A DNA stretch of 64,000 bases from G963664115 sp965263045 (GCA_965263045.1 CBDHGK010000041.1:5766001-5830000), one strand, 5' to 3'; numbered from the stretch's first letter, positions 53,327 through 62,532 are shown. A program made the numbers and translations. Notes: generated by a model from the sequence alone, not told the origin.

Positions 53327-53698
53327 ATGAGCATTCAAATGAGAACCGTGCTTGAGGTCGCTGACAATTCGGGCGCGAAGAGAATCGCCTGTATATTGCC
53401 GCTGGGTGGATCGGTTGGTAGGCATGCCGGCCTGGGGGACATTATCACGGCGTCCGTTAAAGAGGCCAGTCCGGCAAGCAACGTGAAGAAGGGAGCTGTG
53501 GTTAAGGCAGTGATCGTCCGGACGCGTAAGGAGCATCGCCGGAAAGACGGGACCCACATCCGGTTCGATCAAAACGCTGCAGTGTTGATCGACGAACAGC
53601 GCGAGCCGATCGGTACCCGCGTTTTCGGGCCAGTGGCCCGGGAGCTTCGTGAGAAGCAGTTCATGAAGATCGTTTCACTGGCTCCAGAGGTGATTTGA
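53327..53698 (+). CDS. rplN: 50S ribosomal protein L14
   Basis: 123 aa. MSIQMRTVLEVADNSGAKRI start, GDIITASVKEASP and FDQNAAVLIDEQREPIGTRVFGPVARELRE standard. Interface protein of the large subunit. Its TGA overlaps the rplX ATG. Confidence 0.96.
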   Translation: MSIQMRTVLEVADNSGAKRIACILPLGGSVGRHAGLGDIITASVKEASPASNVKKGAVVKAVIVRTRKEHRRKDGTHIRFDQNAAVLIDEQREPIGTRVFGPVARELREKQFMKIVSLAPEVI

Positions 53699-54024
53699 TG
53701 TCGGCGATTCCTTCAATAAAAAAGAACGACGAGGTTTACGTTCTCAGGGGCAAAGACCGCGGAAAATCGGGTCGGGTGCTGATCGTCATTCCGCAGAAGC
53801 AGCGGGTTGTCGTTGAAGGTGTGCAGATGATCAAGCGCCACACGCGACCGAATCCACAGAAGAACATCAAAGGCGGGATCGTCGAGAAAGAAGCCTCGAT
53901 TCACATTTCGAACGTTGCAGTGGTGTGCAAGAACTGCAAGGAGCGCACACGCATTGGTATGAGTGTGCTGGAGGACGGCAGGCGTGAGCGCGTGTGTAAG
54001 AAATGCGAGAACACGTTGAGCTAG
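53698..54024 (+). CDS. rplX: 50S ribosomal protein L24
   Basis: 108 aa from ATG 53698 (TGATG overlap with rplN). KOW motif in VYVLRGKDRGKSGRVLIVIP, then RHTRPNPQKNIKGGIVEKEA. Carries two CxxC pairs near the end (VCKNCKE, VCKKCEN), a possible zinc site seen in many L24 proteins. Assembly initiator. 14 bases to rplE. Confidence 0.95.
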   Translation: MSAIPSIKKNDEVYVLRGKDRGKSGRVLIVIPQKQRVVVEGVQMIKRHTRPNPQKNIKGGIVEKEASIHISNVAVVCKNCKERTRIGMSVLEDGRRERVCKKCENTLS

Positions 54025-54038
54025 GCGGGAGTAAGAAC

Positions 54039-54581
54039 GTGTCCAGACTGAAGGAACAATATAAGAGCGAAGTCGTTCCCGCTCTGATCAAGCATTTCAA
54101 GTACGAGAACATCATGGCTGTGCCTCGGCTTAAGAAGGCCGTGGTCAATATGGGCCTCGGCGAGGCGATTCAGAACAGTAAGATTCTCGATTCGGCAGTC
54201 GAAGAACTCGCAACCATTGCAGGCCAGCGTCCGATCATTACGCATGCGAAGAAGTCGATTGCCAACTTCAAATTGCGCGAAAAAATGCCCATCGGTGCGG
54301 CTGTCACGATTCGAGGAACGCGGATGTATGAGTTCATCGACCGTCTGATAAGCATGGCGCTTCCACGGGTGCGTGATTTCCGGGGTCTACCGACGCGATC
54401 TTTCGACGGTCGGGGCAACTACACGCTGGGGTTGGCCGACCAGCTGATTTTTCCTGAGATCGACTATTCGAAAGTCGACAAGATCAAAGGCATGAACGTG
54501 ACAATCGTCACCACAGCTAAAACCGACGATGAGGGGCGGGAATTACTCCGCTTGCTGGGACTTCCGTTTCGTCAACAGTAG
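54039..54581 (+). CDS. rplE: 50S ribosomal protein L5
   Basis: 180 aa from GTG 54039 with GGGAG about 8 bases upstream; an ATG at 54003 in the same frame overlaps rplX and adds 12 unlikely residues. MAVPRLKKAVVNMGLGEA, GQRPIITHAKKSIANFKLRE and IPVTIVTTAK-like end (MNVTIVTTAKTDDEGRELL) standard. Binds 5S rRNA. Confidence 0.95.
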   Translation: MSRLKEQYKSEVVPALIKHFKYENIMAVPRLKKAVVNMGLGEAIQNSKILDSAVEELATIAGQRPIITHAKKSIANFKLREKMPIGAAVTIRGTRMYEFIDRLISMALPRVRDFRGLPTRSFDGRGNYTLGLADQLIFPEIDYSKVDKIKGMNVTIVTTAKTDDEGRELLRLLGLPFRQQ

Positions 54582-54589
54582 GAGATCGA

Positions 54590-54775
54590 ATGGCACGCAC
54601 GTCATCCGTAGCCAAGGAAGCTAAGAATAAAAAATTTTCTGTCCGTTATCGGAACCGGTGCAAGAAATGCGGGCGTCCACGTGGCTATATGCGCAAGTTT
54701 CAGCTGTGCAGAATTTGTTTTCGGAGTCTCTCTCTTGCAGGTGAGATTCCCGGGGTTGTGAAGTCGAGCTGGTGA
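54590..54775 (+). CDS. rpsZ: 30S ribosomal protein S14, short zinc type
   Basis: 61 aa. Zinc ligands C24, C27, C40, C43 (CKKC, CRIC). Short type Z form, rather than the 100-aa zinc-free form of E. coli. GRPRGYMRKFQLCRICFR and C-terminal GEIPGVVKSSW standard. Eight bases after rplE. Confidence 0.96.
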   Translation: MARTSSVAKEAKNKKFSVRYRNRCKKCGRPRGYMRKFQLCRICFRSLSLAGEIPGVVKSSW

Positions 54776-54787
54776 GGATGAAAAGCA

Positions 54788-55180
54788 ATGACTGATCCAA
54801 TTGCAGACATGTTGACGCGCATCCGGAACGGTTTACAGGCGCGACACGAAAGAGTCCAGATCCCAGCTTCGAATCTCAAAGTCGAAATCGCTCGGATCTT
54901 GAAGGAAGAGGGTTACGTTACTACGTATAAGAGTGGGGAGGTTGACGGCAAGCCTGCCCTGACCGTGACGCTGAAATACAGTTCGACCGGCGAGGATGTG
55001 ATTACGTCACTCAAACGTGTCAGTCGGCCAGGCTGCCGCGTCTACGTCAACAACAAGGACATTCCAAGGGTGCTCGGGGGCCTTGGAATCAACATTCTCA
55101 GTACATCCAGCGGCGTCATGACGGGTCAGGAGGCCCGAACCAAGGGATTCGGCGGAGAAGTCCTTTGCGACGTCTATTGA
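54788..55180 (+). CDS. rpsH: 30S ribosomal protein S8
   Basis: 130 aa. MTDPIADMLTRIRNGLQA start and C-terminal GLGINILSTSSGVMTGQEAR standard. In E. coli S8 represses the spc operon by binding near rplE; no such site could be recognised by eye. 10 bases before rplF. Confidence 0.96.
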   Translation: MTDPIADMLTRIRNGLQARHERVQIPASNLKVEIARILKEEGYVTTYKSGEVDGKPALTVTLKYSSTGEDVITSLKRVSRPGCRVYVNNKDIPRVLGGLGINILSTSSGVMTGQEARTKGFGGEVLCDVY

Positions 55181-55190
55181 TGGTCAATCT

Positions 55191-55739
55191 ATGTCACGAA
55201 TAGGAAAACAGCCCATTCCAGTCCCTGAGAAGGTCAAGGTTCAGATCGAAACTGGCCAGATTGAGATGTCGGGACCGAAGGGGAGCATGACGTCGCCTCT
55301 TCCCCAGGGAATTGCCTGTGAACTGAACGACAATGAACTCGTCTTTACCCGGAGTAATGATACTGGCCCACAGCGTGCATTTCATGGTCTGGCCCGAGCC
55401 TTGGCCGCCAATGCGGTTCAGGGAGTTTTCGGGGGTTTTAGCAAGGAACTCGACATCGTCGGCGTTGGCTTCAGGGCTGAAATTAAAGGGCAGTCCGTGA
55501 TCTTCAACCTTGGATTTTCCCACCCGATCGAATATCCGATTCCTGAGGGTATCGAAGTCAAGGTAGACAAACAGACGCATCTCACGGTTTCCGGTGTCGA
55601 CAGGCAACAGGTTGGTCAGGTTGCCGCGGTGATTCGCAGTTTGAGGAAGCCGGATCCTTACAAGAACAAGGGGATTCGATACACGGGCGAGATTCTTAGG
55701 AAGAAGGCTGGCAAGACTGGCGCAGGCGTTGCAGTTTAA
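55191..55739 (+). CDS. rplF: 50S ribosomal protein L6
   Basis: 182 aa. MSRIGKQPIPVPEKVKVQIE start, LGFSHPIEYPIPEGIEVKVDK and RKPDPYKNKGIRYTGEILRKK standard. Two similar domains, near the sarcin-ricin loop. TAA overlaps the rplR ATG by one base. Confidence 0.96.
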   Translation: MSRIGKQPIPVPEKVKVQIETGQIEMSGPKGSMTSPLPQGIACELNDNELVFTRSNDTGPQRAFHGLARALAANAVQGVFGGFSKELDIVGVGFRAEIKGQSVIFNLGFSHPIEYPIPEGIEVKVDKQTHLTVSGVDRQQVGQVAAVIRSLRKPDPYKNKGIRYTGEILRKKAGKTGAGVAV

Positions 55740-56107
55740 TGGCAGGATTAGGAACACGTTTCGAATCTCGAAGACGCGTCCACAGCCGGATCCGGAAGAA
55801 AGTGGTCGGAACAGGTGAACGTCCGCGCCTGGCGGTTTTCAGAAGCAACAAGAATATTTACGCCCAGTTGATCGACGATCAGAGCGGCGCGACGCTTGCG
55901 TCAGCCGCATCAAACGAGGCCGAAGCCAGAAAAAGTCTGTCAAACGGCGGCAATGTAAAGGCTGCTATGGCGGTTGGGCAGCTGATCGCGGAGCGGGCGA
56001 AAGACAAGGGTGTGGGTCGCGTGGTTTTTGATCGCGGCGGCTATATTTTTCATGGTCGGGTTCAGGCGCTCGCCGAGTCGGCTCGTGAAGCAGGATTGAA
56101 ATTCTAA
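55739..56107 (+). CDS. rplR: 50S ribosomal protein L18
   Basis: 122 aa. RRVHSRIRKKVVGTGERPRLAVFRS, NIYAQLIDD and FDRGGYIFHGRVQALAESAREAGL standard. 5S rRNA-binding. Tightly coupled to rplF; 11 bases to rpsE. Confidence 0.96.
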   Translation: MAGLGTRFESRRRVHSRIRKKVVGTGERPRLAVFRSNKNIYAQLIDDQSGATLASAASNEAEARKSLSNGGNVKAAMAVGQLIAERAKDKGVGRVVFDRGGYIFHGRVQALAESAREAGLKF

Positions 56108-56118
56108 GGAGAGTCTGG

Positions 56119-56682
56119 GTGGCCAATCAGAGAAACATGAATCCGAGGGCTGGAAATCCAAGATCAGGAAATCCACGATCCAGGAATCCGAGAGACGAAT
56201 TGGGCGACGGGTTTACAGATACGGTGGTGTCCATCAATCGTGTCACCAAGGTCGTCAAGGGCGGGAAGAATCTGAGCTTCAGCGCGCTGGTCGTCGTCGG
56301 CGATGAGAAGGGTCGTGTCGGCTACGGTAACGGTAAGGCCAAAGAAGTACCGGCTGCCATACGCAAAGGGATAGAGATTGCGAAGAGAAACCTGATCAGC
56401 GTGCCGATTATTAAGAACACGACGCCTCATCGCATCGTCGGTGTATTTGGTGCCGGTCGGGTGCTTCTGAAACCGGCGGCGGAAGGCACGGGCGTCATTG
56501 CGGGCGGAGCTGTCCGGGCTGTTGTGCAGGCAGCGGGCATTAACAATATTCTCACGAAGTCAATCGGAACCTCTAACCCACACAACGTTGTGAAAGCGAC
56601 CTTTGAGGGATTGAAGGCATTGAAGAACCCCAAGGATGTGGCCCGGTTGCGGGGCAAGTCTGTCGAGGAATTGACCGGATAA
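56119..56682 (+). CDS. rpsE: 30S ribosomal protein S5 with repetitive N-terminus
   Basis: 187 aa from GTG 56119 with AAGGAGAG upstream. Residues about 6-24 are an Asn-Pro-Arg repeat (NPRAGNPRSGNPRSRNPR) from 15-bp duplications, not conserved. The core is normal: RVTKVVKGGKNLSFSALVVVGD, YGNGKAKEVPAAIRKG, VKSIGTSNPHN-like region and AAGTGVIAGG. Involved in decoding accuracy and mRNA entry. TAATG overlap with rpmD. Confidence 0.95.
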   Translation: MANQRNMNPRAGNPRSGNPRSRNPRDELGDGFTDTVVSINRVTKVVKGGKNLSFSALVVVGDEKGRVGYGNGKAKEVPAAIRKGIEIAKRNLISVPIIKNTTPHRIVGVFGAGRVLLKPAAEGTGVIAGGAVRAVVQAAGINNILTKSIGTSNPHNVVKATFEGLKALKNPKDVARLRGKSVEELTG

Positions 56683-56879
56683 TGGTTGGCCGGAACGAAA
56701 ATTCGTCAATGTTGAAGGTTCAGTACTACCGGAGCGTGATCGGATTCAGTCAAGATCAGAAGCGCGTCGTCAAGGGGCTTGGTTTGCGGCGTTTGAACGC
56801 GGTCCGTGAGCTAAAGGACACCCCCGAAGTGCGGGGAATGATCGCCAAGGTGCCACATCTTGTCCGAGTCGTCGATTAG
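56682..56879 (+). CDS. rpmD: 50S ribosomal protein L30
   Basis: 65 aa from ATG 56682, which overlaps the rpsE stop; an internal ATG 56709 would give a 56-aa form starting MLKVQYYRSVIG, closer to the family but without a visible Shine-Dalgarno sequence. LKVQYYRSVIGFSQDQKRVVKGLGLRRL and VRGMIAKVPHLVRV standard. Confidence 0.92.
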   Translation: MVGRNENSSMLKVQYYRSVIGFSQDQKRVVKGLGLRRLNAVRELKDTPEVRGMIAKVPHLVRVVD

Positions 56880-56899
56880 GCAGGGTTAAGGTTGGAAGA

Positions 56900-57364
56900 A
56901 TGACTGGAATTAACAACTTAAAACCGAATCCGGGCGCCACGCGGCAGAGGAAGCGGATCGGCCGGGGAATGGGATCAGGTACCGGCAAGACAGCGGGCAG
57001 GGGTCACAAAGGCCAACGCTCGCGGTCCGGATTTCATTCGAAGCGTGGTTTTGAGGGCGGCCAGATGCCCCTGCATCGCCGCTTGCCTAAGCGCGGTTTC
57101 ACAAACGCCGTTTTCAAGAAACAACATTCGACGCTGAATGTGGGTGATTTGATCCGGCTGGGCGACGTCGAAGCGGGCGCCAGAATTGGGGCCGACGAAC
57201 TCGTCGCTGCAGGCATTATACGAAAGCTGGAAAAAGACGGGATTCGAGTGCTGGGTGGAGGGGAGATTGCGCGCCCGTTGCACCTTGTAGCACAGCACTT
57301 TACGAAAGGAGCCGAGGAGAAGATCACGGCTGCCGGCGGAACCTGCGAGGTCGTTACCCGTTGA
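56900..57364 (+). CDS. rplO: 50S ribosomal protein L15
   Basis: 154 aa. RKRIGRGMGSGTGKTAGRGHKGQ, GFEGGQMPLHRRLPKRGF and C-terminal ITAAGGTCEVV standard. Stop overlaps the TTG start of secY by four bases. Confidence 0.96.
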   Translation: MTGINNLKPNPGATRQRKRIGRGMGSGTGKTAGRGHKGQRSRSGFHSKRGFEGGQMPLHRRLPKRGFTNAVFKKQHSTLNVGDLIRLGDVEAGARIGADELVAAGIIRKLEKDGIRVLGGGEIARPLHLVAQHFTKGAEEKITAAGGTCEVVTR

Positions 57365-58737
57365 TCGACGCAATACAAAACATCTTCAACGTTCCGGATT
57401 TGCGCAGACGGGTTCTGTTCATGCTCGGGATGTTGGCCGTCTACCGGATCGGTGCGTTCATCCCGACTCCGGGAGTTGACTTTGCCGCTCTCGAAATATT
57501 CTTTGCCGAGACTGCCTCAGGTACCGTCCTGGGATTCTTTGATCTCTTTTCCGGGGGAAACTTCAGCCGCCTGACGATCTTTGCCCTGGGGATCATGCCC
57601 TATATCACTTCGTCGATTATCTTGCAGTTGCTGACCGTGGTCTGGCCGTACCTGGAAAAATTGTCCAAAGAAGGTGAGCTGGGGCGACGTAAAATCACGA
57701 CGTATACCCGGTATCTTACGATCGTGTTAGCCGCCGTTCAATCCGGTGGCATCGCTTACGCGCTACAGCGGGACGGCCAGTTCGTGATCAATCCGGGACT
57801 CAGCTTCGTTCTCATGACGATGCTCACCCTGACTACGGGCACGGCCTTCATCATGTGGCTTGGTGAGCAGATTTCGGAACGTGGAATCGGAAACGGGATG
57901 TCCCTGATTATCTTCGCGGGCATCGTTGTCGGTCTGCCCAGCGCCATCAGTGAGATCTTCGACAAGTTGAACACGAATGAGTGGTCGGTGCTGACGCTGG
58001 TCCTCCTCCTGGGATTGATGGTTTCCGTCGTCGCTTTTATCGTGATGGTCGAACGAGGACAACGCCGGATCACGGTCCAGTACGCGAAGCGCGTTGTCGG
58101 GCGGCGGGTGATGGGTGGGCAATCGACACACCTGCCCCTGAAGGTCAACACCGGAGGTGTGATTCCCGTCATCTTCGCATCTTCTATCCTGACCTTTCCG
58201 CAAACGTTCGGGCTGGTGTTGAGCGAAAATCGCTTCCTGCAGGGAGTCAGCAGCGCATTGACCTTTGGCGAACCGCTCTACAATTTATTTTTCGTATCCG
58301 CGATTATCTTCTTCTGTTATTTCTACACCTCCATCATCTTCAATCCGAACGAAGTAGCAGACAACATGCGCAAGTACGGTGGGTTTATTCCCGGCATCCG
58401 ACCGGGTCGGCGCACGGCTGAATATCTAAATACGATTCTGACCCGCTTGACCCTGGTGGGTGCGCTGTACCTGTCCCTGGTGTCGATTCTTCCCGAATTC
58501 ATGATGACGGGATTTCATGTCCAGAACATTCCTTTCATAGGACCGGGACTGGACTCGGCGCTACCGCAGTTTGTTACGCAGGGACTTCAGGTGACATTCT
58601 ACTTTGGAGGGACGTCGTTGCTGATCGTCGTTGGCGTGGCTATGGATACGGTACAGCAGATCGAGTCCCAGCTCATCATGCGTCACTACGACGGTTTTCT
58701 GAAGAAGGGACGCGTGAGGGGGAGGCGTAGTTCGTAA
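57361..58737 (+). CDS. secY: Preprotein translocase subunit SecY
   Basis: 458 aa, about ten TM segments. TTG start 57361. RIGAFIPTPGVD, GIMPYITSSIILQLLTVVWP, GEQISERGIGNGMSLIIF, LKVNTGGVIPVIFASSIL and C-terminal QIESQLIMRHYDGFL standard. Pore ring residues lie in the conserved TM2/TM5/TM7 segments. Partner SecE at 31508; SecG not in window. ATG of adk overlaps its stop. Confidence 0.97.
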   Translation: MIDAIQNIFNVPDLRRRVLFMLGMLAVYRIGAFIPTPGVDFAALEIFFAETASGTVLGFFDLFSGGNFSRLTIFALGIMPYITSSIILQLLTVVWPYLEKLSKEGELGRRKITTYTRYLTIVLAAVQSGGIAYALQRDGQFVINPGLSFVLMTMLTLTTGTAFIMWLGEQISERGIGNGMSLIIFAGIVVGLPSAISEIFDKLNTNEWSVLTLVLLLGLMVSVVAFIVMVERGQRRITVQYAKRVVGRRVMGGQSTHLPLKVNTGGVIPVIFASSILTFPQTFGLVLSENRFLQGVSSALTFGEPLYNLFFVSAIIFFCYFYTSIIFNPNEVADNMRKYGGFIPGIRPGRRTAEYLNTILTRLTLVGALYLSLVSILPEFMMTGFHVQNIPFIGPGLDSALPQFVTQGLQVTFYFGGTSLLIVVGVAMDTVQQIESQLIMRHYDGFLKKGRVRGRRSS

Positions 58738-59402
58738 TGTCTCGGATTGTCGTCATCCTGCTCGGACCTCCCGGAGCCGGCAAGGGTACCCAGGCCAAGG
58801 CCGTGACTTCGGCATTGGGTCTGCCCCAGATTTCAACAGGCGACATGCTCCGGGACGCTGTGCGGCGAAAGACACCGCTTGGCATTGAAGCAAAAAAGGT
58901 CCTTGAAGCGGGAGACCTGGTAAGCGATCAACTGGTGAATGGGATTGTTGTCGAGCGGATTGCGTCTCCCGATTGCGGCGGCGGGTTCATCCTTGACGGG
59001 TATCCGAGAAACGTCAGCCAGGCAGAAATGTTCGCAGCTCGGCTCGAGCGGGGCGACAATCTTCTGGTGGTCGAGCTGGTGGTGGACACGGACTTCTTAG
59101 TGCGGCGTTTGACCAAACGGCGCACTTGTCGAGCGTGTGGTGCAATCTATAACATTGACAGCCGGCCTCCAGAAAAGGAAGGCGTTTGCGACACGTGTGG
59201 GGGCAGTTTGGTGCAGCGATCCGATGACACCGAAGGTGTGATTCGGGACCGCATGCGAACCTATAGCGCCGAAACCGAACCCCTGGTGGACTACTACCGG
59301 GAACGCGGCGTCTATCATCGAATCGATGGGATGGGAGCGATTGATCAGGTTTCAGCGGACCTGGTGGCAATCATCGGCCTTCCCGTAGGTCAGGGAGACT
59401 AG
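58737..59402 (+). CDS. adk: Adenylate kinase
   Basis: 221 aa. P-loop GPPGAGKGTQAK, STGDMLRDAV, GYPRN, and a long-form LID with four cysteines (CRACGAIYNI.. CDTCGG) that bind zinc. Balances AMP, ADP and ATP. Between secY and infA, a frequent location; methionine aminopeptidase (map), often next, is missing here. Confidence 0.96.
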   Translation: MSRIVVILLGPPGAGKGTQAKAVTSALGLPQISTGDMLRDAVRRKTPLGIEAKKVLEAGDLVSDQLVNGIVVERIASPDCGGGFILDGYPRNVSQAEMFAARLERGDNLLVVELVVDTDFLVRRLTKRRTCRACGAIYNIDSRPPEKEGVCDTCGGSLVQRSDDTEGVIRDRMRTYSAETEPLVDYYRERGVYHRIDGMGAIDQVSADLVAIIGLPVGQGD

Positions 59403-59408
59403 CCAGCT

Positions 59409-59627
59409 TTGCCGAAAGAAGATGCGATTGAAGTGATGGCCACCGTCGTCGAGCACCTTCCCAACGCGATGTTTAAGGTAGAACTGGAGAACAAGCACCA
59501 GGTTTTGGCTCACATTTCCGGGAAAATGCGAAAGCACTTTATCCGCATTCTTCCCGGAGATCGGGTAGCCGTAGAGTTGTCGCCTTACGATCTCACCCGC
59601 GGCCGAATTGTGTACCGCTATAAGTAG
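59409..59627 (+). CDS. infA: Translation initiation factor IF-1
   Basis: 72 aa from TTG 59409. OB fold: EDAIEVMATVVEHLPNAMFK, LENKHQVLAHISGKMRKHFIRILPGDRVAVELSPYDL. Family length exactly. Six bases after adk. Occupies the A site during initiation. Confidence 0.96.
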   Translation: MPKEDAIEVMATVVEHLPNAMFKVELENKHQVLAHISGKMRKHFIRILPGDRVAVELSPYDLTRGRIVYRYK

Positions 59628-59667
59628 GGTTTGACCGTCGGCCAGAGACCGGAAATGGGAAGAATCT

Positions 59668-59781
59668 ATGAAAGTACGGGCATCCGTCAAAAAAATCTGT
59701 GACAAGTGTAAGTTGGTACACCGACGTGGCGTTGTCCGTGTCATTTGTTCCAACCCGAAACACAAACAACGTCAGGGATGA
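59668..59781 (+). CDS. rpmJ: 50S ribosomal protein L36
   Basis: 37 aa: MKVRASVKKICDKCKLVHRR then GVVRVICSNPKHKQRQG. Zinc ligands C11, C14, C27, H32. The standard gene order infA-rpmJ-rpsM supports it. GGGAAG lies about 8 bases upstream of the ATG. Confidence 0.96.
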   Translation: MKVRASVKKICDKCKLVHRRGVVRVICSNPKHKQRQG

Positions 59782-59876
59782 AGACGAATCGATACGTGGG
59801 CAGTGATTAGTGCGGAAACCCTGAGTTCCCGAATACATCACCTGTCGCTCGGCATTCGTTACTGAGAGGAATTTAT

Positions 59877-60263
59877 ATGGCACGAATAGCAGGAGTCGAT
59901 CTTCCTCCGAACAAGAGAATCGAGATCGGCTTGACCTATATCTTCGGAATTGGCAGGTCACTGGCGACCAAGATTGTCGCCGACGCTGGTATCAGTCCGG
60001 ACAGAAGGGTCCGGGACCTGAACGACGAAGAGACGACGAGCATCCGGAAACTTATTGAAGAGGATTACAACGTCGAGGGCGATCTGCGCAAGGAAGTCTC
60101 TTTTAACATCAAGCGCTTGATGGAAATCGGCTCCTACCGTGGTTTCAGGCACCGCCGGGGCCTGCCGGCGAGAGGGCAGAGGACTCACACGAACGCACGT
60201 ACCCGGAAAGGACCGAAGCGCGGTGCCGTGTCGGTTCGGAGGAAGGCGACAGCAAAGACGTAG
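59877..60263 (+). CDS. rpsM: 30S ribosomal protein S13
   Basis: 128 aa. MARIAGVDLPPNKRIEIGLT start, YIFGIG, and RGLPARGQRTHTNARTRKG near the C-terminus standard. Head protein contacting L5 (bridge B1b). GAGAGG before the ATG. An unusually long 137-base spacer follows. Confidence 0.96.
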   Translation: MARIAGVDLPPNKRIEIGLTYIFGIGRSLATKIVADAGISPDRRVRDLNDEETTSIRKLIEEDYNVEGDLRKEVSFNIKRLMEIGSYRGFRHRRGLPARGQRTHTNARTRKGPKRGAVSVRRKATAKT

Positions 60264-60400
60264 CGACACGCCCTCTGCGCCCCCTGGTGGCACCGGCGAT
60301 TAGTGAACGGTGACCGCCTAGATTTGATGAAGACGCGATGGCCCGCGACAGAGCGTAGGGGAACAGGTCCGACGCCAATGAATCACTACCGGGAGAGTTA

Positions 60401-60793
60401 ATGGCTAAAGGTAAGAAGAGAAGCACAAAAAAGCGAGAAAAGAAAGTCGTTCCTTCTGGACACGCCTATATCCAGGCGACGTTCAACAATACGATCATAA
60501 CGATTTCCGACACCGAGGGAAACGTCGTGTGCTGGTCCAGTGCAGGCTCTCTCGGGTTCAGGGGCTCCCGAAAGGGTACGCCGTTTGCCGCCCAGCAGGC
60601 GTCGGTGACGGCCGCCAAGAAGGCGCGGGACGTCGGTATGAGGACGATCGAAGTGAGTGTCAAGGGGCCGGGATCCGGACGGGATTCGGCCATTCGGGGT
60701 TTGCAGGGCGCCGGTCTTGAAATTCGCGTTATTCGAGATGTGACCCCGATGCCGCACAATGGGTGCAGACCTCCTAAGAAACGACGGGTGTGA
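60401..60793 (+). CDS. rpsK: 30S ribosomal protein S11
   Basis: 130 aa. AYIQATFNNTIITISDTEGN, SAGSLGFRGSRKGTPFAAQ and VTPMPHNGCRPPKKRRV standard. Lysine-rich N-terminus. 41 bases to rpsD. The preceding spacer has a weak CACCG..CGGTG hairpin but no clear promoter. Confidence 0.96.
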   Translation: MAKGKKRSTKKREKKVVPSGHAYIQATFNNTIITISDTEGNVVCWSSAGSLGFRGSRKGTPFAAQQASVTAAKKARDVGMRTIEVSVKGPGSGRDSAIRGLQGAGLEIRVIRDVTPMPHNGCRPPKKRRV

Positions 60794-60834
60794 TCAAATG
60801 GCAGAAATGAGATCCATGAACGGAGGAAGATTCA

Positions 60835-61458
60835 TTGGCTAGATACGCGGGTCCCGTTTGTCGGCTATGCCGTCGGGAGGGGATGAAGTTGTTCCTCAAG
60901 GGTGAACGATGTTTCAAGCCCTCGTGCGGCATCGAGAAACGCAATTATATTCCAGGAGAACATGGCCGCGATCGCAGGGCGAAGATCGTCGGCTATGGTC
61001 TTCAGCTCAGAGAGAAACAGAAGGTCAAGCGGTTGTATGGCATTCTCGAACGCCAGTTCCATCTGTACTTCGAGCGCGCCGTGCGACAGAAAGGTGTCAC
61101 CGGCGAAAACCTGCTTTCCCAGCTGGAGCGGCGTCTCGACAATGTCGTGCTCCGGCTTGGGCTGGCGGCATCACACGCGCAAGCACGGCAGTTCGTTCGT
61201 CACGGTCACATTCGCGTCAATAGTAAGAAGGTCAACATTCCTTCTTTTCTGGTGCGTGTCGGCGACGAGGTGACCGTCAAGGAAAAGTCCCGGAAGAACG
61301 CTCAGATTCTGAGCGCTCTGGAGATCAGCCAGGCGATTCCCGCATGGTTGGAAGTGAATTCCGAGTCAATGACCGGTAAGGTTTTGGCCCTGCCGAAACG
61401 TCAAGACATCACGATGCCAATCGAAGAACACATGATTGTCGAGTTGTATTCGAAATAA
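60835..61458 (+). CDS. rpsD: 30S ribosomal protein S4, zinc form
   Basis: 207 aa from TTG 60835, GGAGGA ten bases upstream. Zinc-binding CRLC..CFKPSC near the N-terminus (C+ form), S4 RNA-binding fold LERRLDNVVLRLGLAASHAQ, RQFVRHGHIRVN. Primary 16S binder; in E. coli it represses the alpha operon. 66 bases to rpoA. Confidence 0.96.
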   Translation: MARYAGPVCRLCRREGMKLFLKGERCFKPSCGIEKRNYIPGEHGRDRRAKIVGYGLQLREKQKVKRLYGILERQFHLYFERAVRQKGVTGENLLSQLERRLDNVVLRLGLAASHAQARQFVRHGHIRVNSKKVNIPSFLVRVGDEVTVKEKSRKNAQILSALEISQAIPAWLEVNSESMTGKVLALPKRQDITMPIEEHMIVELYSK

Positions 61459-61524
61459 TCAGATACCGACTCGGTCTCGGCAACGATGCCGCGGACCGGA
61501 AGACAATACCGAGGTCAAACATAC

Positions 61525-62532
61525 ATGCTTTGGAAAGGTTTTCAGAAACCGAAGAGATTGGTCATGGACCCCGATACGGCGACCGAGAGCTATGCCGTGT
61601 TCAGTGCGCAGCCGTTTGAGCGGGGTTTTGGGACGACGATTGGTAACGCCCTCCGGCGGGTACTGCTTTCGTCGATACAAGGGGCGGCGGTCACGGCTGT
61701 GAAGATGGACGGAGTGCTGCACGAATTTTCGTCGATTCCCGGTGTCGTCGAAGACGCCACCGATATCATTCTGAACCTGAAACAGATTCCCATAAAGCTT
61801 CACAGCGATGAGCCGACGACTATTTTCCTGAGAGCTGGTGAACAGGGTATATACACCTCGAAGCAGATCGAGCACGGTTCGGAAATTGATATTCTGGATG
61901 ACAACATCTATCTTGCAACGGTTAGCGGTGGCGGTTCGCTGAATCTTGAAATGAGGATCAAGAACGGCCGCGGATACGTGTCGGCGGACCGAAATTTCGA
62001 CGAAGACCTCGGATTGGGCTACATTCCCGTCGATTCGGTGCATTCTCCGGTTCGAAAGGTGAATCACTACGTTGAAGCCGCGCGGCTCGGCCAGGTCACC
62101 GACTACGACAAGCTTACGGTCGAGTTGTGGACAAATGCTGCGATTACGCCCCAGGATGCGCTCGGACTTGCCGCGAAACTGGTGAAGGATCATATGCAGA
62201 TCTTCATTCAGTTTGAAGAAAAGGAAGAGCCCGAAGAAGAGCTCGCCGAAGTAAAGCACGACGGTGTGATGGAGCATCTGAACAAATCGGTAGAAGAACT
62301 GGAGCTCTCCGTCCGTTCATACAACTGTTTGAAGAATGCGAGTATCCGGACCATCGGGGAATTGGTGCAGCGGACTGAAGCCGAAATGCTCAAGACCAAG
62401 AATTTCGGTCGCAAGTCGTTGAACGAAATTAAGGAAATTCTATCCTCGATGAACCTGGGTCTTGGGATGAGACTGGACGAGCAAGGTCGCCCTTCGGGCT
62501 CCGGCGTTGGCATCGAACAAACCGTCGATTAA
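61525..62532 (+). CDS. rpoA: RNA polymerase alpha subunit
   Basis: 335 aa. N-terminal domain for assembly (AVFSAQPFERGFGTTIGNAL RRVLL region; LKQIPIKLHSDE) and C-terminal domain (about 255-335) with SVRSYNCLKNASIRTIGELV and NFGRKSLNEIKEIL. ATG 61525 gives MLWKGFQKPKRLVMD; the frame is open from 61486 but those residues are unlikely. GAGG is about 10 bases upstream. Between rpsD and rplQ as usual. Confidence 0.96.
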   Translation: MLWKGFQKPKRLVMDPDTATESYAVFSAQPFERGFGTTIGNALRRVLLSSIQGAAVTAVKMDGVLHEFSSIPGVVEDATDIILNLKQIPIKLHSDEPTTIFLRAGEQGIYTSKQIEHGSEIDILDDNIYLATVSGGGSLNLEMRIKNGRGYVSADRNFDEDLGLGYIPVDSVHSPVRKVNHYVEAARLGQVTDYDKLTVELWTNAAITPQDALGLAAKLVKDHMQIFIQFEEKEEPEEELAEVKHDGVMEHLNKSVEELELSVRSYNCLKNASIRTIGELVQRTEAEMLKTKNFGRKSLNEIKEILSSMNLGLGMRLDEQGRPSGSGVGIEQTVD